64,000 bases of DNA from contig NZ_CP117880.1 of the NCBI RefSeq assembly GCF_028736175.1, forward strand, positions 1,240,001 through 1,304,000, read 5' to 3'. Below, one piece after another: positions 45,472 through 54,436 of this stretch. Under the pieces are notes generated by a model. That model made no database searches. It saw nothing but the letters and a program-made list of their open reading frames with translations, and was not told the DNA's origin. Source of the stretch: Sphingobacterium oryzagri (GTDB taxonomy: Bacteria; Bacteroidota; Bacteroidia; Sphingobacteriales; Sphingobacteriaceae). Position numbers and translations under genes: made by a program. Position 1 is the stretch's first letter. Every line of letters starts with the position of its first letter.

Positions 45472-47979
45472 ATGTCGGCCTTAGATAAATATGTACAAAA
45501 ACGTGATTTTAGTAAAACGAGCGAACCTAAAGCTCGTAAAGCACGCAAATCTGTCAAGCTACGCTTTGTTGTGCAGCGACATCACGCCTCCCGATTGCAT
45601 TATGATTTTAGATTAGAGATGGACGGCGTTTTGAAAAGCTGGGCAATTCCCAAAGGACCTTCGCTAAACCCAAAGGACAAACGATTGGCGGTGATGGTGG
45701 AAGACCATCCCATAAGTTACCGTAGTTTTGAAGGCGAAATACCGAAAGGAAATTACGGATTTGGAGCGGTGAGCATATTCGATCAAGGATTTTACACGTC
45801 AATAGCAACAGGCGATACCGAAACGGACCTGCTGCAAGCATTGGAAAATGGAAGTTTGAAGATTAAATTGCAGGGCAAGAAACTACGGGGCGAGTTTGCT
45901 TTGGTAAAAATAAAAAATCCGCAGGAGGAAAACGCTTGGCTATTGATCAAACATCAGGACGAACATGCTGTGGAAGATGACTACAATGCAGAGGATCAGA
46001 TCACGGATGACATCAAGCAGGCTGGCGTTGCATTTCGAAAAACGGCGGCGAAAGGCACATCATCCGAAACGGAAATAGATAAGAAAATAAATGCAAGTAG
46101 AAGAAGCAAAGAAAGTAGTTCCCAAACCAACACGACCAACCTGCTAGCGCCCATGCTTGCGGTGCTTGCGGAACAGGTAGACGAGGATAGTGATTGGCTA
46201 TTCGAACAAAAATTGGACGGCTTTCGTGCGATTACACAGTTTACAGGAGGAAAAGCGCAGATTTTTTCGCGAAATGGCCTGTCTTTTAATAGCAAGTTTC
46301 CCAGTATCGTAGACACATTTGCCAACTGGGACCGACAGGTGATCCTGGATGGTGAATTGCTGATCGAAGACAGCAAGGGGATGGCTCATTTTCAACTTTT
46401 GCAACATGGTGAGCCCATTCCAGCAAAGCATAGCTTGCGGTATCACGTGTTTGATATCCTGATGCTCGACGGAAACGATCTGCGTGACTATCCCGTGGTA
46501 GAGCGTAAAGATTTGCTTGAGCGTTTACTAAGAAAACAAGGCGCAAAAAATCTGTGTTTTGTGCCTGCACATGAAGGACCGTTGAGCACGGTATTGAAAA
46601 CAGCAAAGAAAAACAAATGGGAGGGTGTTGTAGCCAAAGAAGCCAATAGCCGATACCTATCCGGCAAACGAAGCTCGCTGTGGTTGAAGATTAAGTTGCA
46701 ACAAACGCAGGAAGCGATTGTCGTCGGTTACACGGCGCCCGCAGGATCGCGACAAGGATTTGGCGCATTGGCATTAGCGGTACAAGGAGAAAAAGGGTTG
46801 GATTATATTGGAAACGTCGGGACGGGATTTACTGATGCACTTTTAAAAGAACTTACCCAGCAATTGCAGAAAACGATTGTAAAGCGCAAGCCGCTCCCGC
46901 AGGAAACATCGGTCGCAAACGAACGCCAGGTAACTTGGGTTAAACCTGCGCTCGTTGCCGAGATTGCATTTTCGGCATGGACAAATGATGGTCATCTGCG
47001 TCATCCTGTTTTTAAAGCTTTGCGCAAGGATAAGAAGCTGCGAGAAATTAAGCGAGAGGTGCCGGTGAAAATTATGCAAAACGATCGGGAGTTGAAATTT
47101 GGTCGTAAAACGCTTCAGCTCAGCAATCAGAAGAAAGTGTATTGGCCACAAGATCAGCTTACGAAAGGCGATTTATTAAACTACTACGAACATGTCGCCG
47201 ACTTTATCTTGCCATTCTTAAAAGATAAGCCGATCTCGCTGAATAGATTTCCTAACGGAATTGACAAGGCTAGTTTTTTTCAAAAAGATATCGTAGAAGG
47301 TAGCGGGCCGTCGTGGTTGAAGACGGTCAAGCTGACTTCCGAAGCTTCTGGCGATACGGTCAACTATTTGCTTTGCAACGATTTGCCCACCTTGCTGTGG
47401 ATTGCCAATATGGGCTCGATCGAAATTAATCCCTGGCTAGCCAGTTACCGAACGAAAAACAAACCTGTTTTTGCCGTTTTGGACATTGATCCAAATGGCG
47501 TAGACTTTAAGGAAGTTGTTGCCGTCGCGCTCACCGCGAAAACAATACTGGATCATGCCGGTGTCAAGAGCTTTATCAAAACCTCTGGCTCTACCGGATT
47601 ACATATATACGTACATACGGCTGCACAGTATGACTTTGATATCACGCGAGATTTTGTGCAGATGCTTGCTGAATTGCTGCATGAACAACATCCCGATACG
47701 ACAAGCTTGGAGCGATCGCCTAATAAGCGAAAAAACAAGATTTACCTGGACTACATGCAGAATAAACGCGCACAAACAATCGTAGCGCCGTATTCCGTGC
47801 GACCGAAGCCACAGGCCACCGTGTCGACACCATTGGCCTGGGATGAAGTTGATGAAAAGCTTAGTATACAGCAGTTCACGATGGCAACCGTCGTCGAACG
47901 CATTCGGACAAAACCTGATCCTTGGCAGACGATCTTCGACGAAAAGGTAAATCTCCGGAAAGCGATAGCCGCATTTTGA
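45472..47979 (+). CDS. ligD: multifunctional ATP-dependent DNA ligase LigD
   Basis: An 835-aa ligase for non-homologous end joining, with three domains: 3'-phosphoesterase (about 30-160; His43 and Asp45 in ASRLHYDFRLE), ATP-dependent ligase (about 220-530; Lys247 in FEQKLDGFRA is the adenylation site) and primase-polymerase (about 545-835; Asp671 and Asp673 in VLDIDPNG). Domain order is PE-LIG-POL, as in other Bacteroidota. A Ku gene faces it from the other side (48020-48778), so the pair forms a complete bacterial end-joining system. The start at 45472 gives the usual MSALDKYVQKRDF N-terminus. Confidence 0.95.
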   Translation: MSALDKYVQKRDFSKTSEPKARKARKSVKLRFVVQRHHASRLHYDFRLEMDGVLKSWAIPKGPSLNPKDKRLAVMVEDHPISYRSFEGEIPKGNYGFGAVSIFDQGFYTSIATGDTETDLLQALENGSLKIKLQGKKLRGEFALVKIKNPQEENAWLLIKHQDEHAVEDDYNAEDQITDDIKQAGVAFRKTAAKGTSSETEIDKKINASRRSKESSSQTNTTNLLAPMLAVLAEQVDEDSDWLFEQKLDGFRAITQFTGGKAQIFSRNGLSFNSKFPSIVDTFANWDRQVILDGELLIEDSKGMAHFQLLQHGEPIPAKHSLRYHVFDILMLDGNDLRDYPVVERKDLLERLLRKQGAKNLCFVPAHEGPLSTVLKTAKKNKWEGVVAKEANSRYLSGKRSSLWLKIKLQQTQEAIVVGYTAPAGSRQGFGALALAVQGEKGLDYIGNVGTGFTDALLKELTQQLQKTIVKRKPLPQETSVANERQVTWVKPALVAEIAFSAWTNDGHLRHPVFKALRKDKKLREIKREVPVKIMQNDRELKFGRKTLQLSNQKKVYWPQDQLTKGDLLNYYEHVADFILPFLKDKPISLNRFPNGIDKASFFQKDIVEGSGPSWLKTVKLTSEASGDTVNYLLCNDLPTLLWIANMGSIEINPWLASYRTKNKPVFAVLDIDPNGVDFKEVVAVALTAKTILDHAGVKSFIKTSGSTGLHIYVHTAAQYDFDITRDFVQMLAELLHEQHPDTTSLERSPNKRKNKIYLDYMQNKRAQTIVAPYSVRPKPQATVSTPLAWDEVDEKLSIQQFTMATVVERIRTKPDPWQTIFDEKVNLRKAIAAF

Positions 47980-48019
47980 TTTTTTTTGATAATGCGCTCG
48001 TTAGCAAAACACAAACAAC

Positions 48020-48778
48020 CTAGCCTAAGCTGGCTTTTAATTTGGCTAATAGCTCCGATGCTTTGGTATGCTCCTTATCCACATTAATTTTCCGAATTGT
48101 AGCGCGCTTGCCCTGTGCTTTTTTCTTGATAATTTTGAGTAATTCTTTACTATAGGCATTGCGATAACCGGAAATATCAAAATCTGAACTGTTTTGCTTG
48201 ATCAGTTTGGTGGCCATGTCCATTTCGCTTTTTGAGATACGCGAACTAGGCACTTTGAGATCGGAAGTTTCGCGGATCTCTTCCTCGAATCGAAGTTTGT
48301 TCAGTAGCAGCATACCTTGGTATGGCCTCACAATAGCCAGATTTTCAGTCGTACGCATAACAAAAGTACTCAGCCCTACATGTCCTGTTTTTTCCAATGA
48401 TTTATACAATAAGGAATAAGCTTTCTCGCCGCCTTTCTGCGGTTCGAGGTAATAGGGCGTATCAAAGTAGATGCTATCAATATCCCGCTCTTTGACAAAG
48501 GTCTGGAGATTGATCATTTTGTTTTTCTCGGGCAATGCTTCTTCAAAATCGGCCTCTTCCAAAACTACATACTTGTCTTTTAGCAAATAACCTTTAACAA
48601 TATTATCCCAGGGCACTTCTTTGCCTGTCTTGTCGTTGACCCGCTTATAGCGGATGTTAGCAAGGTCTTTTCGGTCCAACATATCGAGATCAAGTTGACT
48701 ATCTTGTATAGCACTGAAAATTTTGATAGGGATATTAACCAGCCCAAACCCAATGGCTCCTGTCCAAATAGCTCGCAT
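48020..48778 (-). CDS. ku: Ku protein, non-homologous end joining
   Basis: A Ku-family DNA end-binding homodimer, starting MRAIWTGAIGFGLVNIPIKI; I take this ATG (48778) because it is the family's conserved N-terminus, ahead of which the frame merely stays open to 48805. Family landmarks include RYKRVNDKTGKEVPW and YYLEPQKGGEKAYSLLYKSL. The length (252 aa) is usual. It would recruit the convergent LigD; only 40 bp separate the two stops. Confidence 0.93.
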   Translation of the reverse strand: MRAIWTGAIGFGLVNIPIKIFSAIQDSQLDLDMLDRKDLANIRYKRVNDKTGKEVPWDNIVKGYLLKDKYVVLEEADFEEALPEKNKMINLQTFVKERDIDSIYFDTPYYLEPQKGGEKAYSLLYKSLEKTGHVGLSTFVMRTTENLAIVRPYQGMLLLNKLRFEEEIRETSDLKVPSSRISKSEMDMATKLIKQNSSDFDISGYRNAYSKELLKIIKKKAQGKRATIRKINVDKEHTKASELLAKLKASLG

Positions 48779-48964
48779 GATATTTTTTATTGATAGAACA
48801 ATCATTGATACGATTTGGCTTAACTTTTTTTTGAATTGGCCGTTCGGTGTACGATAACTCGCTGGTTGTTTTTACGGCTAATGTCCTATTTAAGTGTGTT
48901 AAATTTCATCAGATGCTCGGTAAACAATTTCTTGATTTAAAAGTGTTAATTTAAAAACAATTTG

Positions 48965-48981
48965 TTAACACAGTATTAACA
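48965..48981 (+). promoter_or_regulatory. direct repeats TTAACA at 11-bp spacing
   Basis: Two TTAACA boxes at 48965 and 48976 are spaced 11 bp apart, with a weaker match (AAAACA) 11 bp further upstream. They lie about 10-20 bp before TATTCTTG (48991-48998), which is one base off a -7 box. This resembles response-regulator tandem sites such as PHO boxes; assignment is tentative. Confidence 0.35.
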
Positions 48982-49016
48982 TATCTTATCTATTCTTGTT
49001 GCAGAAAAGAAACAAT

Positions 49017-51848
49017 ATGAGTTGCATAAAAACCAAGCTGCCTTTATTCATTATTTTTACGTTGTTTGCAAGTTTTTGTTTAGCCCAGACGGGTAATATC
49101 CGTGGAAAAATAAGCGATACGGACGACGGTACTATGCTTACAGGCGTAAGTGTGCGTATAGCGAATAGTCCAATCGGTGCTTCCACCGATACTGCAGGGG
49201 TTTTTACATTAAATGCACTGGAGCCGGGTAAATATGACCTTGTGCTCTCTTATGTTGGTTACCAACAGTTAACCGTAAGCGAAGTGGTGGTCACCGCTGA
49301 TCAAGTGTTGACGCTTGATCTTCAACTGAAACGCGAAGGCGAAGAAATAGCTGAGGTAGTCGTTAATGCGAAAAGGCTATCCAACACGCAAACGGCCGTG
49401 ATTGCGGAAGTGAAAAAAGCACATCAGGTAGTCAGTGGTATTTCGCAGCAGCAAATTAAGCTATCTCAGGATAGAGACGCCGGTCAGGTGTTGAGCCGCA
49501 TACCGGGTTTGACAATCGTGGATAACCGTTTTGTAGTTGTGCGTGGTTTGCCGGAACGGTATAATCAGGTGATGTTCAACAACGTTATCGCGCCAAGTTC
49601 CGAAGTAGATCGTCGTACCTTTTCTTTCGATTTGATACCGAGTAACGTATTAGATAGAATTCTAATCAATAAATCGGGTTCTGCAGAAAATCCCGGTGAC
49701 TTTTCCGGTGGTTTAATTAAGGTGTTTACAAGTGCGCCGGCCAATGAAAATTTTACGACATTCTCTTTAGGTTCTAATTATCGCGCAGGAACTACCTTTA
49801 AGCCCTATCTATATAACCGCATGTCAGGCACAGACTTTTTAGGTTTTGATAATTCCAATAGACCGCTGCCAAGTGCATTTCCATCAACCAATACTTTACG
49901 CAATTCTACACTTAATGATCCTGTCCGCGTCTCGGCACCGCGTATGCTGAACAATGATTTGAGCACACGGCAAATGAATGCTATTCCGGATATCAATTTT
50001 GGCGCAAGCATGGGGCGTGCCTGGAATTTCGGAGGACAACGCTTAAGCTTGCTTGCCGCATTGAATTACTCGCAGTCGTTTGTTTACTATGAGCGCGAGT
50101 TTGCGCGCTACTTAACGCAAGATGAGGCAAATCCTACTATGGCATTAGATCCGCGTTTTATCTACACCGATCAGCGTTATGAAAAAGAAAATAGAGTAAG
50201 TGCACTAGCCAATTTGACTTATGTATTTAACCCATACCACAAGATCGAATTGAAGTCGTTGTTTAACCAAATAGGTGAAAATGTAAACCTGGTGAGAAGT
50301 GGTGTCGATTTTATTCAGTTTGAGGAAAACATGCGGAGAAACTATTTGTTCCAATACCGCTCACGAAGCATTGCTACAGAACAACTGGAAGGTACACACC
50401 GCTTTGCCGAAGGTCGCTCAACCGTAAATTGGGTCGTAGGTTTCAACTATCTCAATGAACAGCAGCCGAACTTGCGTCGATTCAGAACGATGGACAATGC
50501 TGGTGATGGCGTGTATCGTATGATTATCCCGCCAAGTTCTAATTTGGTGGAAACAGGTACTTACCATGGCGACCTAAATGAAATAGGCTTAAACAACGGT
50601 GTGAATTTCACGCAGCAACTTGGTAGTGAAGATCGCGAATCGCCTATTTTATTAAAGGCCGGTTACATGATAGATTACCGTAGCCGGAGGTTTGGTTCGC
50701 GTTATTTCTCTTACCGTGGTGCATCCGGGGTGAATACTGATAGTTACGCTACTTTACCGTTAGATCAAATCTTTGCAAACGATAATTTTGGCTCAGACGG
50801 ATTTATTATTGAAGAAGGAACATCCCCAAGAGATAGTTATGATGCAACCAACTTTTTGTCTGCAGGTTATGCGGGTGTGGAGTTGCCGTTAGGTGATTTC
50901 TACGTCTCTGCGGGTTTGCGTTTTGAATATAACATTTTACGTTTAAATTCAGCACTAGATAACGGTACGCCTGTCAATGTCGATAATCCCGTATTTTCTC
51001 CATTAGGATTTGTCAACTTGGAGTACGCCTTTTCTGATGCGCACAAAGTGCGTGCAAGCTATGGTCGAACCGTTAATAGACCAGAGTTTAGGGAGATTGC
51101 ACCATTCTTATTTTACGATTTCGAATTTGATGCTGGCCGCTATGGTAATCCGGATTTGGAAACTGCAAACATCGATAATTTTGATTTACGCTACGAGTTT
51201 TACCCACGCAATGGCGAAACCTTGAGCTTAGGTACTTTTTACAAACGCTTTACTAATCCTATCGAAACCGCTATCCTGTTACAAGGAGGAGACAATCCGG
51301 CATTCACCTTTACGAATGCGGCAGGTGGCGCGTACAATTACGGCGTCGAGTTGGAAGTACGCAAGTCTTTCCGTGATCTGACGAGTAGTGCGTTTGTCGA
51401 CAAATTGAGTGTTAACCTGAATGCTTCCTTAATCAAATCTGAAGTAGATTATGGCACTTCGGCAGATGTGGTGGCACAAGATCGTATACGCCCTATGCAA
51501 GGACAGTCGCCTTATGTAACCAACTTGATTTTAGCTTATCAAGATGATGAAAAAGGTTGGCAAGTTAGCGGCGCATACAATGTTGTCGGTCCGCGTATCT
51601 ACGCTATCGGCAGCGTGCAGTTCCCGGCAATTTACGAGTTGCCAAGAAATGCGGTAGACCTTACCATCACGAAAAATATCAAACAGTTTAGTATAAAGGC
51701 TGGTGTGCAGGATTTGCTCAACGCGCCTTACCGATTCTATCAAGATACCAATCGCGACCAGCGTATTGACATCAATGTGGATGATGTCATCATGAACTAT
51801 CGCAGAGGGCCGTTATGCACGCTAGGATTGACATATACGATAAAATAG
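49017..51848 (+). CDS. TonB-dependent receptor
   Basis: A 943-aa receptor from the ATG at 49017 (an in-frame TTG at 48996 would add seven residues). It has a signal peptide (FIIFTLFASFCLAQT), a carboxypeptidase-regulatory domain (about 25-105), a plug (about 130-260; DAGQVLSRIPGLTIVDN, ENPGDFSGGLIKVF) and a barrel with the TonB-box-rich end VIMNYRRGPLCTLGLTYTIK. The following lipoprotein starts 44 bp later and they are probably co-transcribed. The substrate is not determined; the pair resembles phosphate- or nutrient-responsive receptor systems of Bacteroidota. Confidence 0.9.
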   Translation: MSCIKTKLPLFIIFTLFASFCLAQTGNIRGKISDTDDGTMLTGVSVRIANSPIGASTDTAGVFTLNALEPGKYDLVLSYVGYQQLTVSEVVVTADQVLTLDLQLKREGEEIAEVVVNAKRLSNTQTAVIAEVKKAHQVVSGISQQQIKLSQDRDAGQVLSRIPGLTIVDNRFVVVRGLPERYNQVMFNNVIAPSSEVDRRTFSFDLIPSNVLDRILINKSGSAENPGDFSGGLIKVFTSAPANENFTTFSLGSNYRAGTTFKPYLYNRMSGTDFLGFDNSNRPLPSAFPSTNTLRNSTLNDPVRVSAPRMLNNDLSTRQMNAIPDINFGASMGRAWNFGGQRLSLLAALNYSQSFVYYEREFARYLTQDEANPTMALDPRFIYTDQRYEKENRVSALANLTYVFNPYHKIELKSLFNQIGENVNLVRSGVDFIQFEENMRRNYLFQYRSRSIATEQLEGTHRFAEGRSTVNWVVGFNYLNEQQPNLRRFRTMDNAGDGVYRMIIPPSSNLVETGTYHGDLNEIGLNNGVNFTQQLGSEDRESPILLKAGYMIDYRSRRFGSRYFSYRGASGVNTDSYATLPLDQIFANDNFGSDGFIIEEGTSPRDSYDATNFLSAGYAGVELPLGDFYVSAGLRFEYNILRLNSALDNGTPVNVDNPVFSPLGFVNLEYAFSDAHKVRASYGRTVNRPEFREIAPFLFYDFEFDAGRYGNPDLETANIDNFDLRYEFYPRNGETLSLGTFYKRFTNPIETAILLQGGDNPAFTFTNAAGGAYNYGVELEVRKSFRDLTSSAFVDKLSVNLNASLIKSEVDYGTSADVVAQDRIRPMQGQSPYVTNLILAYQDDEKGWQVSGAYNVVGPRIYAIGSVQFPAIYELPRNAVDLTITKNIKQFSIKAGVQDLLNAPYRFYQDTNRDQRIDINVDDVIMNYRRGPLCTLGLTYTIK

Positions 51849-51892
51849 AAAATAATATAAACAGGTACAATACATCATTAAAAAGCAAAACG

Positions 51893-53356
51893 ATGAAATT
51901 TGAATTTTTACTAAACAATGTAAGTAAGCAAGCCGTATGTGCTTTGTTTGCTGCAGCGGCATTAACTTTTTCGGCATGTAGTTCGGATCCAGGTCCAGAA
52001 CCTGTAGATCCAGAAGGAGAGTATCAGGTATTATCAGGCGATATTTCTACACGTACGCTTACCGCTAATAACAAATATTTGCTGTCTGGACAGGTTTTCG
52101 TACGTTCAGGTCAAGTATTGACCATTGAACCAGGAACGATTATCGCTGGTGAGCGTTCTTCAAGGGGTACATTGATCGTGGATCGTGGTGGCCAGATTAT
52201 GGCAGCAGGAACAGCTACAGCGCCTATTATCTTTACGTCAAACCAAGCGGTTGGGGATCGCGATAGAGGGGACTGGGGCGGTATTGTTCTGTTAGGACGT
52301 GCACCTGTCAACTTGGAAAATCCTAGTGTAGAAGGTATCACGCCTGCCGTACAATATGGCGGTACTAGCGCTGAAGATAACAGCGGTGTAATGTCTTATG
52401 TACGTGTAGAATTTGCTGGTATTGAGTTAACACCTAACAACGAAACAAACGGTATTACATTAGGTGGTGTAGGTCGTGGAACGCAATTCAACCACATTCA
52501 GGTTTCTTATGGTGGTGATGACGGTATCGAATGGTTTGGTGGTAACGTAAATGGTGATCACTTAATCGTATTTGGTACTTGGGATGACTGTTTTGATATT
52601 GATAACGGTTTCTCTGGGAACTTACAATTCGGTTTGTCTATTCGTTACCCTAGCTACGCTGACCAGTCAGAGTCAAACGGTTTTGAGTGGGATACCGATG
52701 GTGACAACAACTTATCTCGTTTCAAAACGACGGCGGTAGCGTCTAACTTTACGATGATCGGCCCTGCAATTCGTACCAATGAAGTAAACAATAGCATCAG
52801 TGGTAACTACCGTTATGCGGTGGATTTGCGTAGAAACGTAGCTGGATCTATTTTCAACTCGGTATTTGTTGGCTATCCAAATGCGATCCGTATGAACCAA
52901 TCTTCTGTATTTCCTAACTATGTAAACGCTAGCGTAGATAATGCGGACAGAGGTGTGATTGCAAACAATATTTTTTATGCTAGAACAGCTGGCGTAGTTT
53001 CAGGTTCTGAAGCAACTGCATCTGTAGCGTCGATTACCGCTTATTTGACTACTAACGGTAACACCGTTGAAGCTGGTAACAACTTTCAAACGCCGCAAGC
53101 TTATCAGGCTTTGGGAATTAACCCTGATTTGTTCTTCGGTACAGGTTTGAGAATTTTAACACAATATCCTAGCACACAAAACTTTGCCGTCACTACGGGA
53201 ACGTTGGCGACGGGTGCTAACTTTAACTATCCTAAATTCCGCGAAGCGAATCGCGCGAATCGTTTTAATACAAACGTTGCTTATCGTGGTGCTTTCGGTG
53301 CTACCGACTGGACACAAGGTTGGACAGAGTTTAACCCGGTAATGAGAGCTTATTAG
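51893..53356 (+). CDS. beta-helix surface lipoprotein, receptor partner
   Basis: A 487-aa lipoprotein (signal AVCALFAAAALTFSACSS). It contains a repeated glycine- and asparagine-rich pattern typical of a right-handed beta-helix: GTLIVDRGGQIMAAGT, GDWGGIVLLGRAPVN, YVRVEFAGIELTPNNETNG, GGDDGIEWFGGNVNGDH. The family is widespread in Bacteroidota beside TonB receptors, and its function is not established. The frame is open from 51815 in the receptor gene, but ATG at 51893 precedes the signal peptide directly. A terminator follows at 53380. Confidence 0.8.
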   Translation: MKFEFLLNNVSKQAVCALFAAAALTFSACSSDPGPEPVDPEGEYQVLSGDISTRTLTANNKYLLSGQVFVRSGQVLTIEPGTIIAGERSSRGTLIVDRGGQIMAAGTATAPIIFTSNQAVGDRDRGDWGGIVLLGRAPVNLENPSVEGITPAVQYGGTSAEDNSGVMSYVRVEFAGIELTPNNETNGITLGGVGRGTQFNHIQVSYGGDDGIEWFGGNVNGDHLIVFGTWDDCFDIDNGFSGNLQFGLSIRYPSYADQSESNGFEWDTDGDNNLSRFKTTAVASNFTMIGPAIRTNEVNNSISGNYRYAVDLRRNVAGSIFNSVFVGYPNAIRMNQSSVFPNYVNASVDNADRGVIANNIFYARTAGVVSGSEATASVASITAYLTTNGNTVEAGNNFQTPQAYQALGINPDLFFGTGLRILTQYPSTQNFAVTTGTLATGANFNYPKFREANRANRFNTNVAYRGAFGATDWTQGWTEFNPVMRAY

Positions 53357-53379
53357 TATTACGGTGTAAAACCATATAG

Positions 53380-53409
53380 GCAAGAGTATTTTTATACTCT
53401 TGCTTTTTT
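53380..53409 (+). terminator. rho-independent terminator of the receptor unit
   Basis: GCAAGAGTAT-TTTT-ATACTCTTGC followed by TTTTTTATTTTT, an ideal hairpin plus T-tract. A MITE inserted directly after it. Confidence 0.85.
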
Positions 53410-53587
53410 ATTTTTATCAACGAGGCTGTCCAAAAAAGTTAATCGATTAACTTCAAAATGCGTCATGGCGAGGAAGTATGACGAAGCAATCTGCATTTTT
53501 ATTTGATAAGATTGCGTCGTCGTTCCTCCTTCTCGCAATGCCGAAATTTAATCACTTTTTAGACACCTTCTTTTTATTTTAATCAAC
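53405..53587. mobile_element. 149-bp MITE with IS1182-like ends
   Basis: The element is 53422-53570. Ends are GAGGCTGTCCAAAAAAGTT and, on the minus strand, GAAGGTGTCTAAAAAGTGA, matching the termini of the two IS copies at 12-15 of 17 positions. A 17-bp direct repeat flanks it with one mismatch (TTTTTATTTTTATCAAC, 53405-53421; TTTTTATTTTAATCAAC, 53571-53587). Inside are a perfect palindrome AAGTTAATCGATTAACTT and an imperfect inverted repeat (GCGAGGAAGTATGACGAAGC against GATTGCGTCGTCGTTCC). No coding capacity. It may be moved by the IS transposase. Confidence 0.75.
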
Positions 53588-53589
53588 AT

Positions 53590-54180
53590 ATGAGAAGATT
53601 AGTTGTTGGAATGCTTTTTTGTCTTACGGCCTTATTGATGAATGCTTGTGCGAGCGGAGATCGATATAAGCCAGAAAGTCAGCTCAATGAAGAAGAGCAG
53701 GCTGAATTTAAATATCAGATTGTTCGCCTGGCAGGGCACCTGCCGAAAAGGGCAAAACAAGAGACCAAATTTGAAGAACGCTTTGATTCTGTCTACAGAG
53801 CACAGGCTAATCATATGCAACTTGATAAATATTTTGTGAACGATAAAGATGGTTACACGTATTTTGAGGTGTCGAGAATGGCGCCAAGTTTCAAGAAGAA
53901 ATATGTAGCAACTGGCGGCCGTTTGAAACGAAATACAGCGGGCGAGCTGGAAGAGTATGAAGAAATTTACCGGACTTGGAAAATGGAACGCCCCCAACTC
54001 GCGGAGAAAACAGCTTTGTTTTTTTCGGAAATGGTCGCAGGAAAGGATCTATCACCGTATTACACCGATAATGTCGGCGATACCGAACACATTGAGTTTC
54101 CGGATAAAAACACGTACTATGACAAAGCTGCGCGAAAGTGGCAAACCCGATCGCCCGAATATAGATCTTCGCTAGATTAA
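53590..54180 (+). CDS. lipoprotein, family unknown
   Basis: A 196-aa lipoprotein (signal FCLTALLMNACASG). The rest is charged and helical, with KYFVNDKDGYTYFEVSRM and the tail KAARKWQTRSPEYRSSLD. It begins three bases after the second copy of the MITE target sequence, so the insertion may have separated it from its original promoter. A terminator follows at 54218. I do not recognise the family. Confidence 0.7.
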   Translation: MRRLVVGMLFCLTALLMNACASGDRYKPESQLNEEEQAEFKYQIVRLAGHLPKRAKQETKFEERFDSVYRAQANHMQLDKYFVNDKDGYTYFEVSRMAPSFKKKYVATGGRLKRNTAGELEEYEEIYRTWKMERPQLAEKTALFFSEMVAGKDLSPYYTDNVGDTEHIEFPDKNTYYDKAARKWQTRSPEYRSSLD

Positions 54181-54217
54181 GATTATAAGTAGTGCATCGG
54201 TATTACCGACCGCATGC

Positions 54218-54265
54218 ATAGCGCCACAGGAGATCATCATCAATATCCTGTGGCGCTATTTTTTT
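54218..54265 (+). terminator. rho-independent terminator
   Basis: ATAGCGCCACAGGA pairs with TCCTGTGGCGCTAT, followed by TTTTTTT. It ends the lipoprotein gene. Confidence 0.85.
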
Positions 54266-54436
54266 GCGGTTTCACTGTCGCGAAAAAATGTACATGGCGA
54301 CAATTTTCCTAACCAAGACCGTGGGTAGCCGGAAATAACGAAGAAATATTTTTGCAGAAAAAACCTACTAGACAACCGATTGCATTGTATTTTTTAGTTT
54401 ATATTTACCCCGTTAGCAAATAAACTTAAAATACAT

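Noticed and set aside
54266..54436. glmS ribozyme or riboswitch
   Set aside because: The short leader showed no recognisable conserved core by eye, and glmS ribozymes are mainly known from Gram-positive bacteria.
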